The notes beneath the pieces are model-generated. The model worked only from the letters and a program-made list of their open reading frames with translations, did not search any database and was not told the origin of the DNA. The translations under genes and the position numbers were made by a program. From assembly GCA_013397865.1 (NCBI GenBank), contig VZTI01002652.1, forward strand, positions 623,951-687,950: a DNA stretch of 64,000 bases, read 5' to 3'. This DNA comes from Struthidea cinerea (Eukaryota > Chordata > Aves > Passeriformes > Corcoracidae). Below are positions 1 to 11,399 of this stretch, piece by piece; positions within the stretch are counted from its first letter, which is position 1, and every line of letters begins with the position of its first letter.

Positions 1-420
1 GTGGCCCCGGGGGCGGGGGTGCGGGAGATGGGGCGCTCGACTGAGCTGGCGGGGAGCCCGGGGCGCGGCCTCCGCGGGAACCGACGTGCCCCAGCACCCG
101 GCGTGATAACGCCGGAACCTGGTGCCCAGCCCTGCTGGCCAGCGGGGTCAGGGGGGGGCCGGACCAGCGGCGGTCACGGAGAGAGCTCGGTGTCCGCAGC
201 AGTGGCTCTCGTGCTGCTGACTCTCCCAAATATAGCTGGTGCTTAGTGCGAAAGAAAACCGGTTTCTGCAACCCGCAGTGTGAACGTACAGCTGTCCCAA
301 GTGACATCTTTGCAGGACTTTCTGTCCATGGCTGGACGAGGGCTAGCAGTCCGAAACAGCCGCTGACTGGCACGGGAGAGGGGCAGACAGCGTTTGGTGC
401 TGTCAGCAAACAGAGGGACA
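1..420. promoter_or_regulatory. CpG-island edge, probable promoter or first-exon region
   Basis: By hand count the first 240 bases hold about 25 CpG dinucleotides and bases 1-420 about 34, whereas the following kilobases have almost none. GC content is very high up to about 200 and then falls to the AT-rich level of the rest of the window. In vertebrates this pattern marks an unmethylated CpG island around a transcription start. The richest part touches the left edge, so the island continues outside. A frame without stops runs from 1 to 246, but its translation is Gly/Pro/Arg-rich and unrecognised, as expected for any GC-rich DNA. I see no strong splice donor (GTRAGT) in it, so I cannot place an exon boundary. 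A sequence close to a serum-response CArG box (CCAAATATAG, one base off) lies near 226-235. Gene identity and transcription direction are unknown. Confidence 0.6.
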
Positions 421-1991
421 ATCAGCTACCCTTCCTTAGTCACATTTTAAAGCATGTGAGATAGTTTAAAAAATACAAAGGAGAAAGGACATTTCATCTC
501 GTACTGAGGATTTAATAAAGAAAGGACTTACTCAGGAATTTGTCTTGCTATGTGGCAATTTTTATTTTTTAATGCAGTTAAATAGTGCTGTATAGCATGT
601 ACATGGTGATCTGTACAAAAAGTAAAGAGCATGATTTTGTTTGCTTCAGCTTATATGAATAGTCTTTCTCGTGGAAGGTGTTCCTCATAAGTTGATGCAG
701 CGCTCACAAATTTAAATGAATTGTCAAATGATAGCTGCTCCAGAGGCTTATGGCTTTGTTCCTGCAGTTTGTTTTGCCTGTGGGGAGGCACAGACTTACT
801 GGAATGACCACCGAGGAGTTACTATTGCATGTATTCACACGGCTGATCTTGCAGATCTGATTTTGTTATTTCTAATTTACTTGAACTTTTCTTGTGAGGT
901 AATTGTTTTAAACACCAACTTGTATAAATAAAGGCATGATTAAGAGAGAGATGACATCAGGCAGCAGGGAGGAAGGAGAAAGACTTGTTTTAGGTGAGAG
1001 ACGACTACCATGAATGTTTTAAAATACACTTCTCTGAATCAGTCATAGTATTATTAAGAGTTTAAAAAAATAATGGCATTAGGCTGGCCTGTGTTTATCT
1101 GTTTTCATGTTCTCATGTGGAGCTAATAATTTTAATTCTGCTTTTTTGTCCCTCCTTTGGGAACTGTGAATGTTACATGTATGGGTAATTAGAAAAGACC
1201 CAGAGAGACTGGGGAGTGAGGTAGAAGTTAGAGGAGAGTAGGAGTGTTTTGTGTACCTGCTGTTAACACTCGGCAATCCTGCTTGACTTTGGTGTAATAG
1301 ATCATGCGTTATTATTTATATCCTGTGAGAAGGAATGTTTGTATGATACAAAATATATATCTTATGAACATTGTGAAAAATGTGAAAGCACTTAAAGGCT
1401 GGTATCCTCACTTTGTATACATGGTATAGATTTAACCTAGGGATCAAGGGAACAAGTTGTTCCACAGTGTTTTATCTCAAGTTCCACTTGAAGAGAACTG
1501 CACTTAACATTAAGAATGGGGTTAATTTTTAATCTGCTGTATTATAAAGTATTATTTTACCCGTTACGATCCACATTTGGCTGAACCATTTCACTTACTG
1601 CAGTGAGAATGTGGTGAATCTTGAGAGATGGGCCTGTCATTTCTGCTAATATTGCACAAAAGTAGTTGGACAGTAGTCTCTACTGCAGTGGCATGTTAAT
1701 AAGTATGGATTTCTTTCCATGGCTAAGGGAAATGCTTTCCAGTGGATTTATAGTGATATAATGCATGGTATAGTCCTGAGCTTTTGCCTTAATAATTGAA
1801 TGTAGACGCTGAAAAGCTTTGGTAGGGAAATTTTTCAGTTTTCTGCAGCATTCTGTGAGAGCTCTGTGGTTCTCATGAAAGCTGTGATAAACACTGCTAC
1901 GGGTTTTTGTAAACCAGTTTTTTATCTGTGCACCCGGGATCTGTTTTTCAGAGTTGTTATTGTACCCAGTGAAATAATATTTTGAAGGAGG
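421..1991. other. AT-rich non-coding stretch, nothing recognised
   Basis: The sequence changes sharply from the CpG island to AT-rich, CpG-poor DNA with scattered T and A runs. The open frames are all under about 75 codons and show no protein-like features. If the island at the left edge drives transcription rightward, this would be the start of its first intron; otherwise it is upstream intergenic DNA. No repeat family was recognised. Confidence 0.5.
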
Positions 1992-2163
1992 TGTTGTGAA
2001 CTTTGGCCAATAGGACAGGGGGTGGCTGGTCCAAGATCCAATAACCTCCTGTCATCTTTGGGAACCAAGTTATATAAATAAAATTATAATTTATTAAATG
2101 GCCACTTTCTTCCTGAACTTGGATTGTGTCGTTACTCGCCGTTCTCGGTACATCGCAGCGACA
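1992..2163 (+). mobile_element. Short LTR-like insertion (candidate solo LTR of an endogenous retrovirus)
   Basis: The segment begins TGTTG and ends CGACA, which are near-perfect inverted termini of the TG...CA kind used by retroviral LTRs. Inside are a CCAAT-like box (GGCCAATAGG, about 2004-2013), a TATA/poly(A)-like stretch (TATATAAATAAA, about 2072-2083), and a tail from about 2128 to 2162 with six CpGs in roughly 35 bases. That order (promoter elements, AATAAA, CpG-rich end) fits U3-R-U5. The CpG density contrasts with the CpG-depleted surroundings and suggests a fairly recent insertion. At about 172 bp it is short for an LTR. I could not find a clean target-site duplication: TTGAAG occurs on both sides (1982-1987 and 2165-2170) but is not flush with the left terminus. 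Family not assigned. Confidence 0.45.
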
Positions 2164-5100
2164 GTTGAAGAGTAATATAAATCATGTGCCAGATGAAGCC
2201 ATGAGGAGGGTTTATGCTTGCATTGTACCTATGAAATCTGGTATTACACTTGAGAGTAATGGTAACAGTTCAATCTTCCTTTTCTGAGGGATTAAAGTGT
2301 ATCAGCTTTTGGGAAATTGTGCGAATCTTTTCAACACCCCTCTGTAAGCCTGCTACCTGCTGTGCTTAGTTTCTGAATCCAGTGTTACTGTTTTTCTCTC
2401 TAAAAACTGTTTATTGTCTCATTCATCTGTACATTAGATTACTTCATTCCAAAAATCACATAACTCTTCTGAGAAGAATATGCCCCCTTGTGTGGCTCCC
2501 AGAGGATTCCTTTCTTAGCCCCTTGTTGTAAACAGCTTATACAAGCGTGACAAGAGACATGGGTTCTGTAAAATCCTTTCAGAGTTGTTTATTAAGCTGT
2601 CTTGGTCTCAGATTATCTGTCTCAGTGATGATTCACTGGCAGCTCAGCACCTTTCTTCAGCAGAAACCTTTGCAGACTGGAGAACAAACTGTGACTTTTA
2701 ATAGTGGATTAGCCTGGTGTTATTTAGCACAGGTGTTTCTCAGTTGTTTCCTTGTACAATGTTGAGGAAGTGCACAGCCTGATGCCTTGGGGTGAGTGTC
2801 TAATATCAGCACGTTCTTGGGTCTAATAATTGCTACAGATGCATGGTGTGGGAAGGAAGGTCTGTGTGCAGAATGTGAAGGCAGTAGAGCAGCAGTGCCT
2901 GTGGATTTTGGGAATAAAGCAGAGCATGCCCAAACAGTCCCTCTTGCCTCCTTTAAGACTTAAATTCTACCTTGTTCTGCAGTAGGGCACTTCAACATGT
3001 TATGATCATCCCTGGTGCTTTCAGGTTTGTTTTTTCTTTACCAGATGTATCATAAGTAATACTACTGACAAAAACTATGTGCCTTTTTTTTTTTTTTCCC
3101 TTAATAGAATGAGATTGGTGGAATAGCTAGAAAGTAATCTTTTTAGTAGTGTTTTATGGGAATGTTAACCGGCCAGAGGCTGGGCAATCATGGCTGTAGG
3201 TACTTGTATACTCTGGAGGAGCCTGCTCTATAGTGGATTTGAGAACATTGAGGTTCAGCCCACAGGTAAATCTTTGTTGAAAGTGTTTTGTGTCTGAATA
3301 TTTAGGTGGAAAAAAAAAATCTTCAGTAAAAACATGTGTGAAAAATTCTTTCAAGATGAATCATTAGATAATTTCTAATATTGCTGTAGATGACAAATGT
3401 GAGAGCTGCGAGGCGTATTTTGTGGGAGCAGATTTAAGCTGAGTTGATAATTTCTATCATTATGAACTCTTGTTTTGCACAGGTAGCGGAGAACATTTTT
3501 TTTTTCCTTGACTGTAACATCTGTACAACCTTTACCTGTGCAGTCTAAACAGAGTTTAAGTAAACTGCAACACTGAGAATAACCTAGACTGCTTTGGTTT
3601 TAGCTTAAATGTGATTATTTTAAGGGTTCAGTTTAGTGGACAATGGTGCTTGGAGTTCAGAAATGCTATATCACCTCAGTGTGCTGGATGAATTTTGATT
3701 TGTAGTGCCAGTGAACTGCATGAGGTGTGGAGTGTGCTTTCTTCTGCAGGATCTTTTTGAGCTGACACCTCCTATGACTGGCAAATAACAAAGTCTGTTC
3801 CTGATGGAAAACATGAAAGTCTTGCTTGGAGGGATGAGATGTGTGTTTTGCTTTAAAGAAGATACGTACGAGCACAGATCTTGTAAATGGATTATACAGC
3901 TGCAAAGTACTTGCAGCAAGTCCTAGATTGCTACATTCCCATCTGGAATGCCACAATAAATTGACTCAATTTGTGGACCATGCAAACTGCAGAGCCTCTT
4001 CATGGGAACACTTGGACATATGCTCTGGGATTTGGCACTGGCTATTCCCAGCCTTTGTAGGCATCCTAAGTAGAAATGATTAATTGCTCAAAATTGTAAA
4101 TTTAAAAGAAAATCTTCTTTCCTGTAGTGAGAAAATATTCACATACAAACCTTAAAAGTTAATAAAAATTAATTGTCCTTGAAGTTATTTTGCCTTTTTT
4201 TTTTTAGGTGGTAATGTAAATGTGATCAGAAGTGAGTGTGTTGCTATGACTTTGACTGGTGAAGCCACAGCTGTCCCATGAACTGACTGGGGGACCTTTT
4301 CTTGAGGCTATGTAGCTGAAGTCTGTTGTGTAAGTATGAAAACACAGGGAGTTTTGGGCAGTGATTGTCTGCAAGGAGTGCTCAATCTCATAATCTGCAC
4401 ACATATCTATCTTGAAGCTGTTCCTCCCTTGGAAGGCACGGGGTGAAAGGAACTGTGTTCAGATTCACAAGAGTTAGTGGCCTTTCATTTTCTTGTGGTT
4501 GCTTAGCTTACAGTATTGGCAGGTGATTTGCACATGTATTTCATCTGATAGTATTTTTCCTGTTGGCAGAATGCCTAGATCTCAGAAGCACATGCCTTTT
4601 ATGAACACTGCTGTAAATCTAAATAAATTAAGTTAGAATGTTGCTTTTTACCTGTATGCATGTCTGTCAGGGGTTGGTGTTGTCACCTAAGGAGCTCAAG
4701 CACCTTAATTTTTTAGCTTGGAAGCTAAGAAAATATCTAAGAAGAAAAGATCTTGAAAACTGAGAGAGCAGAGCAACTGTTGAGATAAAGTGGTGGGTGG
4801 GAAGTTAGCTAAGTAAATTCTATTGCCTTCAGGCCCTCTCATGTTATGTGACTGCATGTAATTTGCAAAAGTCGTTGAAAAATGGAGTGGGAATGTGAAT
4901 ATTAAAGTGTAAAGAATCTAAGTGGCCACAGGGTGTCCCCACTGTTCCACGCTGATGCATCTTGATAGGCCGTTTATCCTGCGGTACAACTCTTGATATA
5001 CTTCTTAAATATGGTATTTTATATGTTGCATGTTTTAGCATTTATTTTTATATTTCAAATGGTTATTTGTCAGGGCAGCCAATTAAAACCTAGTCTGATG

Positions 5101-5648
5101 GAAGGAGAAGGGGAAAAAAGGAATTGCTTTGCTTGGCTTGCTTGCTTTCTTTAGGTCTGAGTTCTCTTTTAACTTCTAGAGATTGGGTATGGACAACACT
5201 CGATTTTTCTGAAGTAACAGTTATTCATTCCATGTGAGTGCAGTTTGGTTGCTGAAATTAGAATGAGAATTTGTTCAGAAAGATAGTTTTTTGTCCACTT
5301 CTAAAAGCCTGCTACAGTAGGTTTGTGTGTTGACCAAGAAAGTGAAGTGGCATCTAAGGGCTTGTCTGAACAACACTGGTGGCATCAAATTAAGGGGTGA
5401 AAGTAAAAGTAATGTTTTTGGGCTCTCAGGGTAGCTTACTTTGGATATGGTTTAATTTAAGCAGAAGTGAGGTATTCTGCAAAATAAATGCATCCAAGTG
5501 GGAAGCTGGTGGACAGAATAGCTACAATTACAAAACTTACACACTGGCTTCTGAATACTGTATGCGTCCCAAAACTCTGAATGTACAGTATGTGATGGAT
5601 CAGACTGTGGCTGATACTGCACGAGGATACATGCCCCACTCCTACAAG
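2164..5648. other. Non-coding stretch, nothing recognised
   Basis: This is AT-rich sequence with short T runs near 3087-3098, 3499-3507 and 4196-4205. No coding exon, RNA gene or known repeat could be supported. The longest open frame (3666-3956, minus) has no domain-like composition. Confidence 0.45.
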
Positions 5649-5774
5649 TGTTCAAGGCCAGGTTGGAAATGAGTTAGCATAGCCTGGTCTAGTGGAAGGT
5701 GTCCTTGTCTGCAGGGGAGTTGGGATGAAGTAATCTTTAAGGTCCCTTCCAACCCAAACCATTCAATAATTCTC
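5649..5774 (+). mobile_element. CR1 LINE 3'-end fragment
   Basis: The fragment reads as the sense 3' tail of a chicken-repeat-1 (CR1) retrotransposon. It starts GTTCAAGGCCAGGTTGGA, passes through a CTGGTCTAGTGGAAGGTGTCC block (5683-5703), and ends GGTCCCTTCCAACCCAAACC plus a decayed ATTCTATGA-type terminal repeat (ATTCAATAATTCT). CR1 copies are usually 5'-truncated, so a copy of about 125 bp with only the 3' untranslated end is typical. Several mismatches and a lost terminal repeat show that it is old and inactive. Orientation is plus. Confidence 0.9.
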
Positions 5775-5778
5775 TAAA

Positions 5779-6548
5779 AAGTATAAAGCATAAGGAGCTC
5801 TGCGTTAGGGCTGGGACTTCACATTTTACTAAGACTGCTGTTACATGTAGGCTATGGCAGTGATGCTTTCCTTAGGAATTCTTTATAGCTACATTAACTA
5901 TATCCAGTTGCTTTAGATTTTCAGCACCTCTGAAAATCACAATGTATGTTTTGAAGTCAGATAGTATTTGAGATGAGAAACAATGACATTTTGGGTAGCC
6001 TGTTGTGCCTGAAAATCCATGCAGTGATGTACAAAATGAGGCTTTGTATGCTGGGTACAGACAGACGTGTTCACAATGGTATTTTTTACATGCATGTGGC
6101 CATTCAGACTTCCAGGAAAGCCTGAAGAGCAAACTCTTCTTTCCCAAGCAACTTACTGCTTTTGTTTGTTCCTTCTACAGTGCAGGAGCTGTGAATTACA
6201 TTTTTGTTTCAGTGGCATACCTACCTTTTCTTACTGAATTGAATCACGCAATACCAGCAGTGTTGTGCAGTCTTGTTTATCTGGTAGCTTCCAGGCTTGG
6301 ATTGTCGATCCTATTTCAAATAGCTCTATAGGCCAGACTTGTTTAAATAATTACAGTAATTATGCTGCGAACAACAGATGACTGGCATTTCACCTAGAGG
6401 TGCTTCTTTGGGAGTTGGTGGTTTTGAACTTCCTTTCTTCAGAACTGCTCTTAGAAGTAAGCTTGGAGTACAGCACTGAGTTAACGTAAGCTAAGTCTGT
6501 TCTTGTCCATGAGGACGAGCAACCCAAATTGATATGATTGTATATGTG
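5779..6548. other. Non-coding stretch between CR1 tail and LTR copy A
   Basis: No exon or repeat was recognised. An open frame of 108 codons (6005-6331, plus) is hydrophobic near its end but matches no family known to me and is probably chance. The last five bases (6544-6548, ATGTG) are the left target-site duplication of the LTR that follows. Confidence 0.45.
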
Positions 6549-7629
6549 TGTCATGGGTTGATGCTGGCCAGATGCCAGGCACCCACCAAAGCTGCTCGCT
6601 CACTGCCCTCTGCAGCTGGACAGAGGAGAGAAAATTTAACGAAGTGTTCATGGGTTGAGATAAGGGCCAGGAGAGATCACTCATCAAATGCCATTGTGGG
6701 CAAAACAGGCTCAGCTTAGACATACAAAGTAAATTTATTACTAACAAAATCAGAGCAGGATAATGAGAAGTAAAATAAGCCCTTAGAAACACCTTCCCTC
6801 CACCTCTCTCTCCTTCCAGCTCTACCTCCTACCGCAGTGGTGCAAGGAGACAGGGAATGGGGGTTATGGTCAGTTCATCACCTGAGGCTTCTCCTGTTGT
6901 TCAGGGAGAAGAGTCGTTCCCCTGCTGCACTGTTGGGGTCCCCCCCACGGGAGATAGTTCTCCATGAACTTTTCCAGTGTGAGTCCATCTCACAAGCAAC
7001 AGTTCCTTGCAAACTGCTGCAACGTGAGTCCATCCTGTGGGCAACAGTGTCCCTCAAACTGCTGCGGTGTGGGTCATTCTTCCATGGGGTGCAGTCCTCT
7101 AAGGACAGGCTGCTCCAGTCTGGGAGCAGGGCTCCTCTCTCCATGGGTCTCCCGTGGGCTCATAGCCTCCTCTAGACATCCACCTGCTCCGGCAGGTGAG
7201 GCTCCTCCTTGGGCTGCAGGTGGATCTCTGCATCCCTGTGGATCTCCATGGGCTGCAGGGGCACAGCTGCTTCACCATGGTCTTTACCAAGGGCTGCAGG
7301 AGAGTCTCAGCTCCAGTGCCTGGAGCACCTCCTCCCTCTCCTTCTTCACTGACCTTGGTGTCTGCATGTTCTTCTCACACATTCTCACTTTGCTCTTCTC
7401 TAGTCACAATTAAAACTGTGCCACAGCTTTTGATTCCTTCTTAAATATGTTACCACAGAGGTGTTACCACCATTTCTAATTGGCCCAGCCTTGGCCAGTG
7501 GCACGTCCATCTTTGGAGCCACCAGGGATTGGCTCTGTTGGACATGGGGGAAGCTTCTAGCAGCTTCTCACAGAAGCCACCTCTATGGCTCCCCCTCTAC
7601 CAAAAAGCAGGCCATGCAAACCCAATACA
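6549..7629 (+). mobile_element. Solo LTR copy A of an avian endogenous retrovirus (ERVL-like footprint)
   Basis: The element runs from TGTCATGGGTTG to CCCAATACA, giving TG...CA ends over 1081 bp. It is flanked by a perfect 5-bp direct duplication ATGTG (6544-6548 and 7630-7634). Five-bp duplications are usual for class III (ERVL) elements and occur in some ERV1. No gag, pol or env follows, so it is a solo LTR left by recombination between two LTRs. The middle (about 6930-7115) is a tandem array of units near 45 bp: the motif GTGRGTC recurs at 6979, 7024 and 7069. The end carries GCTTCTAGCAGCTTCTCACAG (7553-7573), also found in copy B. The open frames in it (for example 6837-7175 and 6964-7413) are translations of the LTR and not host genes. 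A similar-length copy lies inverted at 40892-41975. The exact family name needs a repeat library. Confidence 0.85.
6930..7115 (+). repeat. Internal ~45-bp tandem array in LTR copy A
   Basis: Consecutive units share a pattern of GTGRGTCCAT..., a block with GCAACAGT or GTGCAGTCC, and CAAACTGCTGC or its variants. Unit starts at 6979, 7024 and 7069 give a spacing of exactly 45. A diverged unit precedes them (from about 6930, with GGGGTCC and CATGAACTTTTCCA) and another follows to about 7115. Such arrays are common in the U3 region of LTRs, where they can carry repeated factor-binding sites. Confidence 0.65.
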
Positions 7630-7634
7630 ATGTG

Positions 7635-9949
7635 TTTATTATTGAAAGAGCTTGGGGGGAGAAAAATACTTTCTCTTTTCTAGCTTGCTGTACCTTATGG
7701 GTTTTTTATGTGGAAATATAAGTTACCTCTTTTGTGCCTGTGTTTTTCATGACCAGTGTGAAAGGATTTTTATAAAGGAGACGTATGCAATATTATCTAC
7801 TTCAATATTCCTGCTGGACCAGACTCATACTACTGCTACCGCTGCCTGCTTAGTCAGTTGTCTCATTGACATCAGAGGTAGTTTTGCATGAAAGAAAATC
7901 TCTGATGGAGTTGTTAGCACTATTCAAAACAACGGGACTCTTACATGTCCAGAGACTGCAAATCCTGACTTGGATCTAGTCTTTCAACTCTTGCACTGAC
8001 TGAAAGGTTCCAGTGATGAAAGCTGATCACGGAACCAAAAAGCTGCAGTTGCAATAGAGTGTGTGCAAGCTACCTGTCAGCTGGGAATTGATGCATGGGC
8101 AACTGGGCTGTTTAAGCTTGAGTGGTCAGGTTTTGTAAGGAGACTGCAGTGCTAACAATCAAGAATCTTGTACGGATCTTAGTGCTTGGAAGAGTGAACT
8201 GCATTACTAAGTGCACTACAGCAAAGGAAAAGGCTTACAAGCAGGGGATTTTTATACTCTGAAGAACTGTGAACAGTTGCTCTTGGATAACGTGCGACAG
8301 CACGTATTGGAGGAATAATTGCCCTTCAGACATAAACTATACAGTGTAAAGGTTGCATGCTTGCTTCATAATACTCTTTGTGTCCCCTTGGTTGCTGCCT
8401 TCTATTTTTTTTGTTCTGTGTATACATACCTTTGTGGAAGGGGGAATGATTAGTGCAACTTTTCAAAGAGAGAGCCAGCTGCCCAGAGGTTATGAATTCT
8501 CTCATTTTCTCATTCCCTGGCAGGAATGAGGCAGGAGATGGAGTACCTCCCTAGGTGGGTTCAAGTTATGTTCCCCATCTCATTCTATACATCTGCCCCT
8601 GTAAATGGTTAGGAGAAGGCGGCAATAAGAAATGTCATCTCAGGCCCTCTATGTACAGTATGGCAATGATGGCATGACTCTTTCAGCTTTGTGTGTGTCT
8701 ACGTGGCACAGGAATGCAGTGATGCTGTGGCTGGGGTATAGCAGCTCCCAGCTTGCTGTGGTAATGGGGATTTGGATATTGCTGTCTCTGACCTGGGGAA
8801 ATGTGTGCCATGTCCTCAGCCAGCCTGACTTTGGGAAAGAAAAACTGAGCAAGGAACACTGCATGTCCAGGTGATTTGCCTTCAGGTTAGCTGGTCCAGT
8901 CTTGACAAAAACCCGGGAGCAGAGACAGATAGGAAGGTGTGTTCATAGCCACATTGTCAGGAAAAAAATATTTTCTCCCAGGAGATGGCACATTTCCACT
9001 AGATTTGCGACAACACAGCTGTGTTGGCAGGCAGACTCCAGCCCCCTAGGGGGGTCTGAAAAGGAAATTCTGTCTTTCACCTTTCATTCATCTGTTGACG
9101 AAACCAGACATCTCCTGGCAGACTCTGGAATGGTAAAATAGATATGAAAGGAAGCATTCCTCTAACTGTTAACTAGCTGTGGATGCCAGTTGGTACTTAA
9201 CTAACGTACCTGTACATGTTAAATTCTGTTACTATATCAATGGTTGGGAAGCTGGGAAGGGGAAAAGAGCATGCTGGAGGGGAATGGGAAGGAGAGAGCA
9301 CTGTCATCTCTCAGACGAGGTGGGGGAACAATGTGTTTTAAAGTCCAGAGAGTTGCTGTTAAGTTGAACCAGAACTTACTTTACTGTTTGTCCTCACTGT
9401 TCTGGGGAGAACTGGATAGAGATAAGTAAAGAATTTGTGAGACTATCTGTCTTTTAAAAGAAAATGTGGTTTTGTTGATCCGTGGTTTACATGATCTAGT
9501 TAGCTAGTTAAGGTTCTTAGAGTTCTGCAGATATTTAATAATAACTTTGTGTTGTAACTAGCAGTTCTTCAAGGAAATACTAAGCTTCAACAAATACATT
9601 ACCATTGATGATTTGGTGAACTGACAGCAAAGATAAGTAAGGCTGCTGTGCCAGCTTCTGCCTTTTCTGTCTTGCTTGCTTCATATGCTGCCCAGCAGTT
9701 ATTTAAGTGAATTGTAGGTAAGTAAATGAATTGGACCTTTCTTTTTCAGGTGACATGTCTGACAGCTAGCTGTTTTCGTGTTGCCTCTCATGCCTTTTTT
9801 TTTTTGACAGCAGCTCAGCTGATGGAGTCGATGTGGGGTTTTGAACACAAGTCTAATGTCTATTGTTAAACCAGGAAGTCCGTGATGCATAATCTCTTGA
9901 ATTTTAGTTAATCTTAAATTCTCATTGCTGTACCCATTCTTTCTTATAC
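7635..9949. other. Non-coding stretch with small hairpins, no gene recognised
   Basis: No exon or known repeat was recognised. It contains an 8-bp-stem hairpin (CTCATTCC/GGAATGAG, 8509-8530) and two exact palindromes at 9011-9026 and 9042-9053. Open frames are short and unrecognised. Confidence 0.4.
9011..9053. repeat. Two adjacent perfect palindromes
   Basis: Bases 9011-9026 read CAACACAGCTGTGTTG, a perfect 16-bp palindrome centred on an E-box (CAGCTG). Fifteen bases later, 9042-9053 read CCCCCTAGGGGG, a perfect 12-bp palindrome. Both are identical to their reverse complements. A role in binding dimeric factors such as bHLH proteins is possible but not shown. Confidence 0.6.
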
Positions 9950-9952
9950 CTT

Positions 9953-10051
9953 CTTTTTGTTGGTGGTGGTTTTTTTGTTCGTTTTTTTTTTTGTTGTTGT
10001 TGGGGTTTTTTGTTTGTTTTTGTTTTGTTTGGTTTTTGGTTTTTTGTTTTT
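9953..10051. repeat. T/G-rich low-complexity tract
   Basis: The tract is almost entirely T with single and double G (GTTGTTGTT, TTTTGTTTG patterns). It creates spurious open frames on both strands: Lys/Asn/Gln-rich on minus (9699-10070) and Val/Phe/Leu-rich on plus (9957-10199). It is simple sequence and not coding. Confidence 0.85.
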
Positions 10052-11399
10052 TACTGTAAGGGTGGGCCACATTCTCACAGAAGTTGTCAAGGATGCAGTT
10101 ATATTTAAAACCACATTTAAAAACAAATGTGCATCAAATGTGGGATTTGCATTGGCAATTTTAACAGGAGGTTCAGGAAACTTAGTCTCTCCCTGGTGAT
10201 GGTATTTGAAGGTGAAAAGTATGCCTAGATACTTATGAAAGCTGGCAGAAAAATCTCTTCTACAGTAACAATGGTTATCCTCTTGTGTCCTTACTCCCTT
10301 CTAGTATGCACTATTGAAAATGGATAATTGAAATTGGAGTCAGTATAAACCACAACGGTCTTCATGAAAAATGTGAAAAATACTTTTAACGATTTTTTCA
10401 AGTAGCTTTAAGCTGTACTTAAGGGTGATATCAGAAAATCTCTGGCAATCTTCTACAGAACCTGCAGAGGGAATAGCAACCATCTAGTAGACTTAACGTA
10501 GTTCCTTCAGAAGATTTTTTGAAGGTAGTGTTTGGACTTCATATGCACACAGCATTCATGAAGAGAAGTATCCCTGGGCAATTCCTTACTTGCATCAGGA
10601 ATTTCCACTCTTGCCTGAAGGAGAAAAGCAATGCCTGAACTTTCTTTTGCGTGAAATTGAAATTTCAAAACCATGCCATTACTGAATGTGTCTGGTGTGT
10701 TTCACTGGAGCATGGCAGTATCTCTTAAACAAACATCACTATTGTAACAAGTTAATGGATTAGTGCTTTCTAAATGTGCCCAGTTGGCTGCACTGTAGAT
10801 TTATAAATGTTGCCTTAAATACCTCCCTCTCATGGCTTGTTTCCTGAATTAGTACTTCACCTGAGCTTGAAAAACTTTTAATTTCTTGGGATGTTTCCAA
10901 AGTTCTGGTATCACATCTGTGAGAACAAGACTTCAGAAAACCCTCCTCAGCAAAGCATAAAGGTCTACAGATTTTTCTTTATATGGTATGTTGAATACAG
11001 AAATTGTGAAGTTAAATGGTTTTGTTAATCTGTCTCTGTGTCATTTGCAGCATAGTTTTGGGCAAAAAGCATTTTTTTTTGGTGCTAAACCAATTCTGGA
11101 GTTAGAGTAGGGGATGTGTGAGCTTGGTACAACCACAGGTGCTGGTGTCCCATGCTACTAGGACTCATCTCCTTGTCGTGCTGCCTCTGGCCCTGGATGA
11201 ATGCATAGAGAAGGCAGGAGCCAGGGAGGAGACTCCCATCCAGACAAAACAGGTGCAGAGGATGGCTTTACACCATGATCCCTGCTCCTCAGTGGGGCTC
11301 ACTGCTCCAGTGTCCACCCTGGCAGGGGACAGGTGTGGCAAAGCCAGTGGGACTTGTGCACTGTGGGGACATTAAGGATGGGTGAAAGGAGATGAAGAA
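10052..11399. other. Non-coding stretch, nothing recognised
   Basis: The first kilobase is ordinary AT-rich sequence. Bases 11100-11380 are noticeably richer in G and C and lie directly upstream of the CR1 tail, but they do not match the CR1 3' region as I know it. No exon is supported. Confidence 0.4.

Noticed and set aside
1..246. Open frame through the CpG island
   Set aside because: GC-rich sequence has few stops. The translation is Gly/Pro/Arg-rich without recognised motifs, and there is no clear splice donor.
1982..2170. TTGAAG as the target duplication of the short LTR-like element
   Set aside because: The left copy is not flush with the TGTTG terminus, so it may be coincidental. Left unresolved.
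6005..6331. 108-codon frame with a hydrophobic C-terminal part
   Set aside because: Unrecognised and single, without gene context. Composition fits T-rich non-coding DNA.
6837..7413. Overlapping open frames of 112 and 149 codons
   Set aside because: Both are inside solo LTR copy A, with Ser/Cys/Leu-rich translations of a non-coding repeat.
9699..10199. Open frames rich in Lys/Asn/Gln (minus) or Val/Phe/Leu (plus)
   Set aside because: They are produced by the T/G low-complexity tract at 9953-10051.
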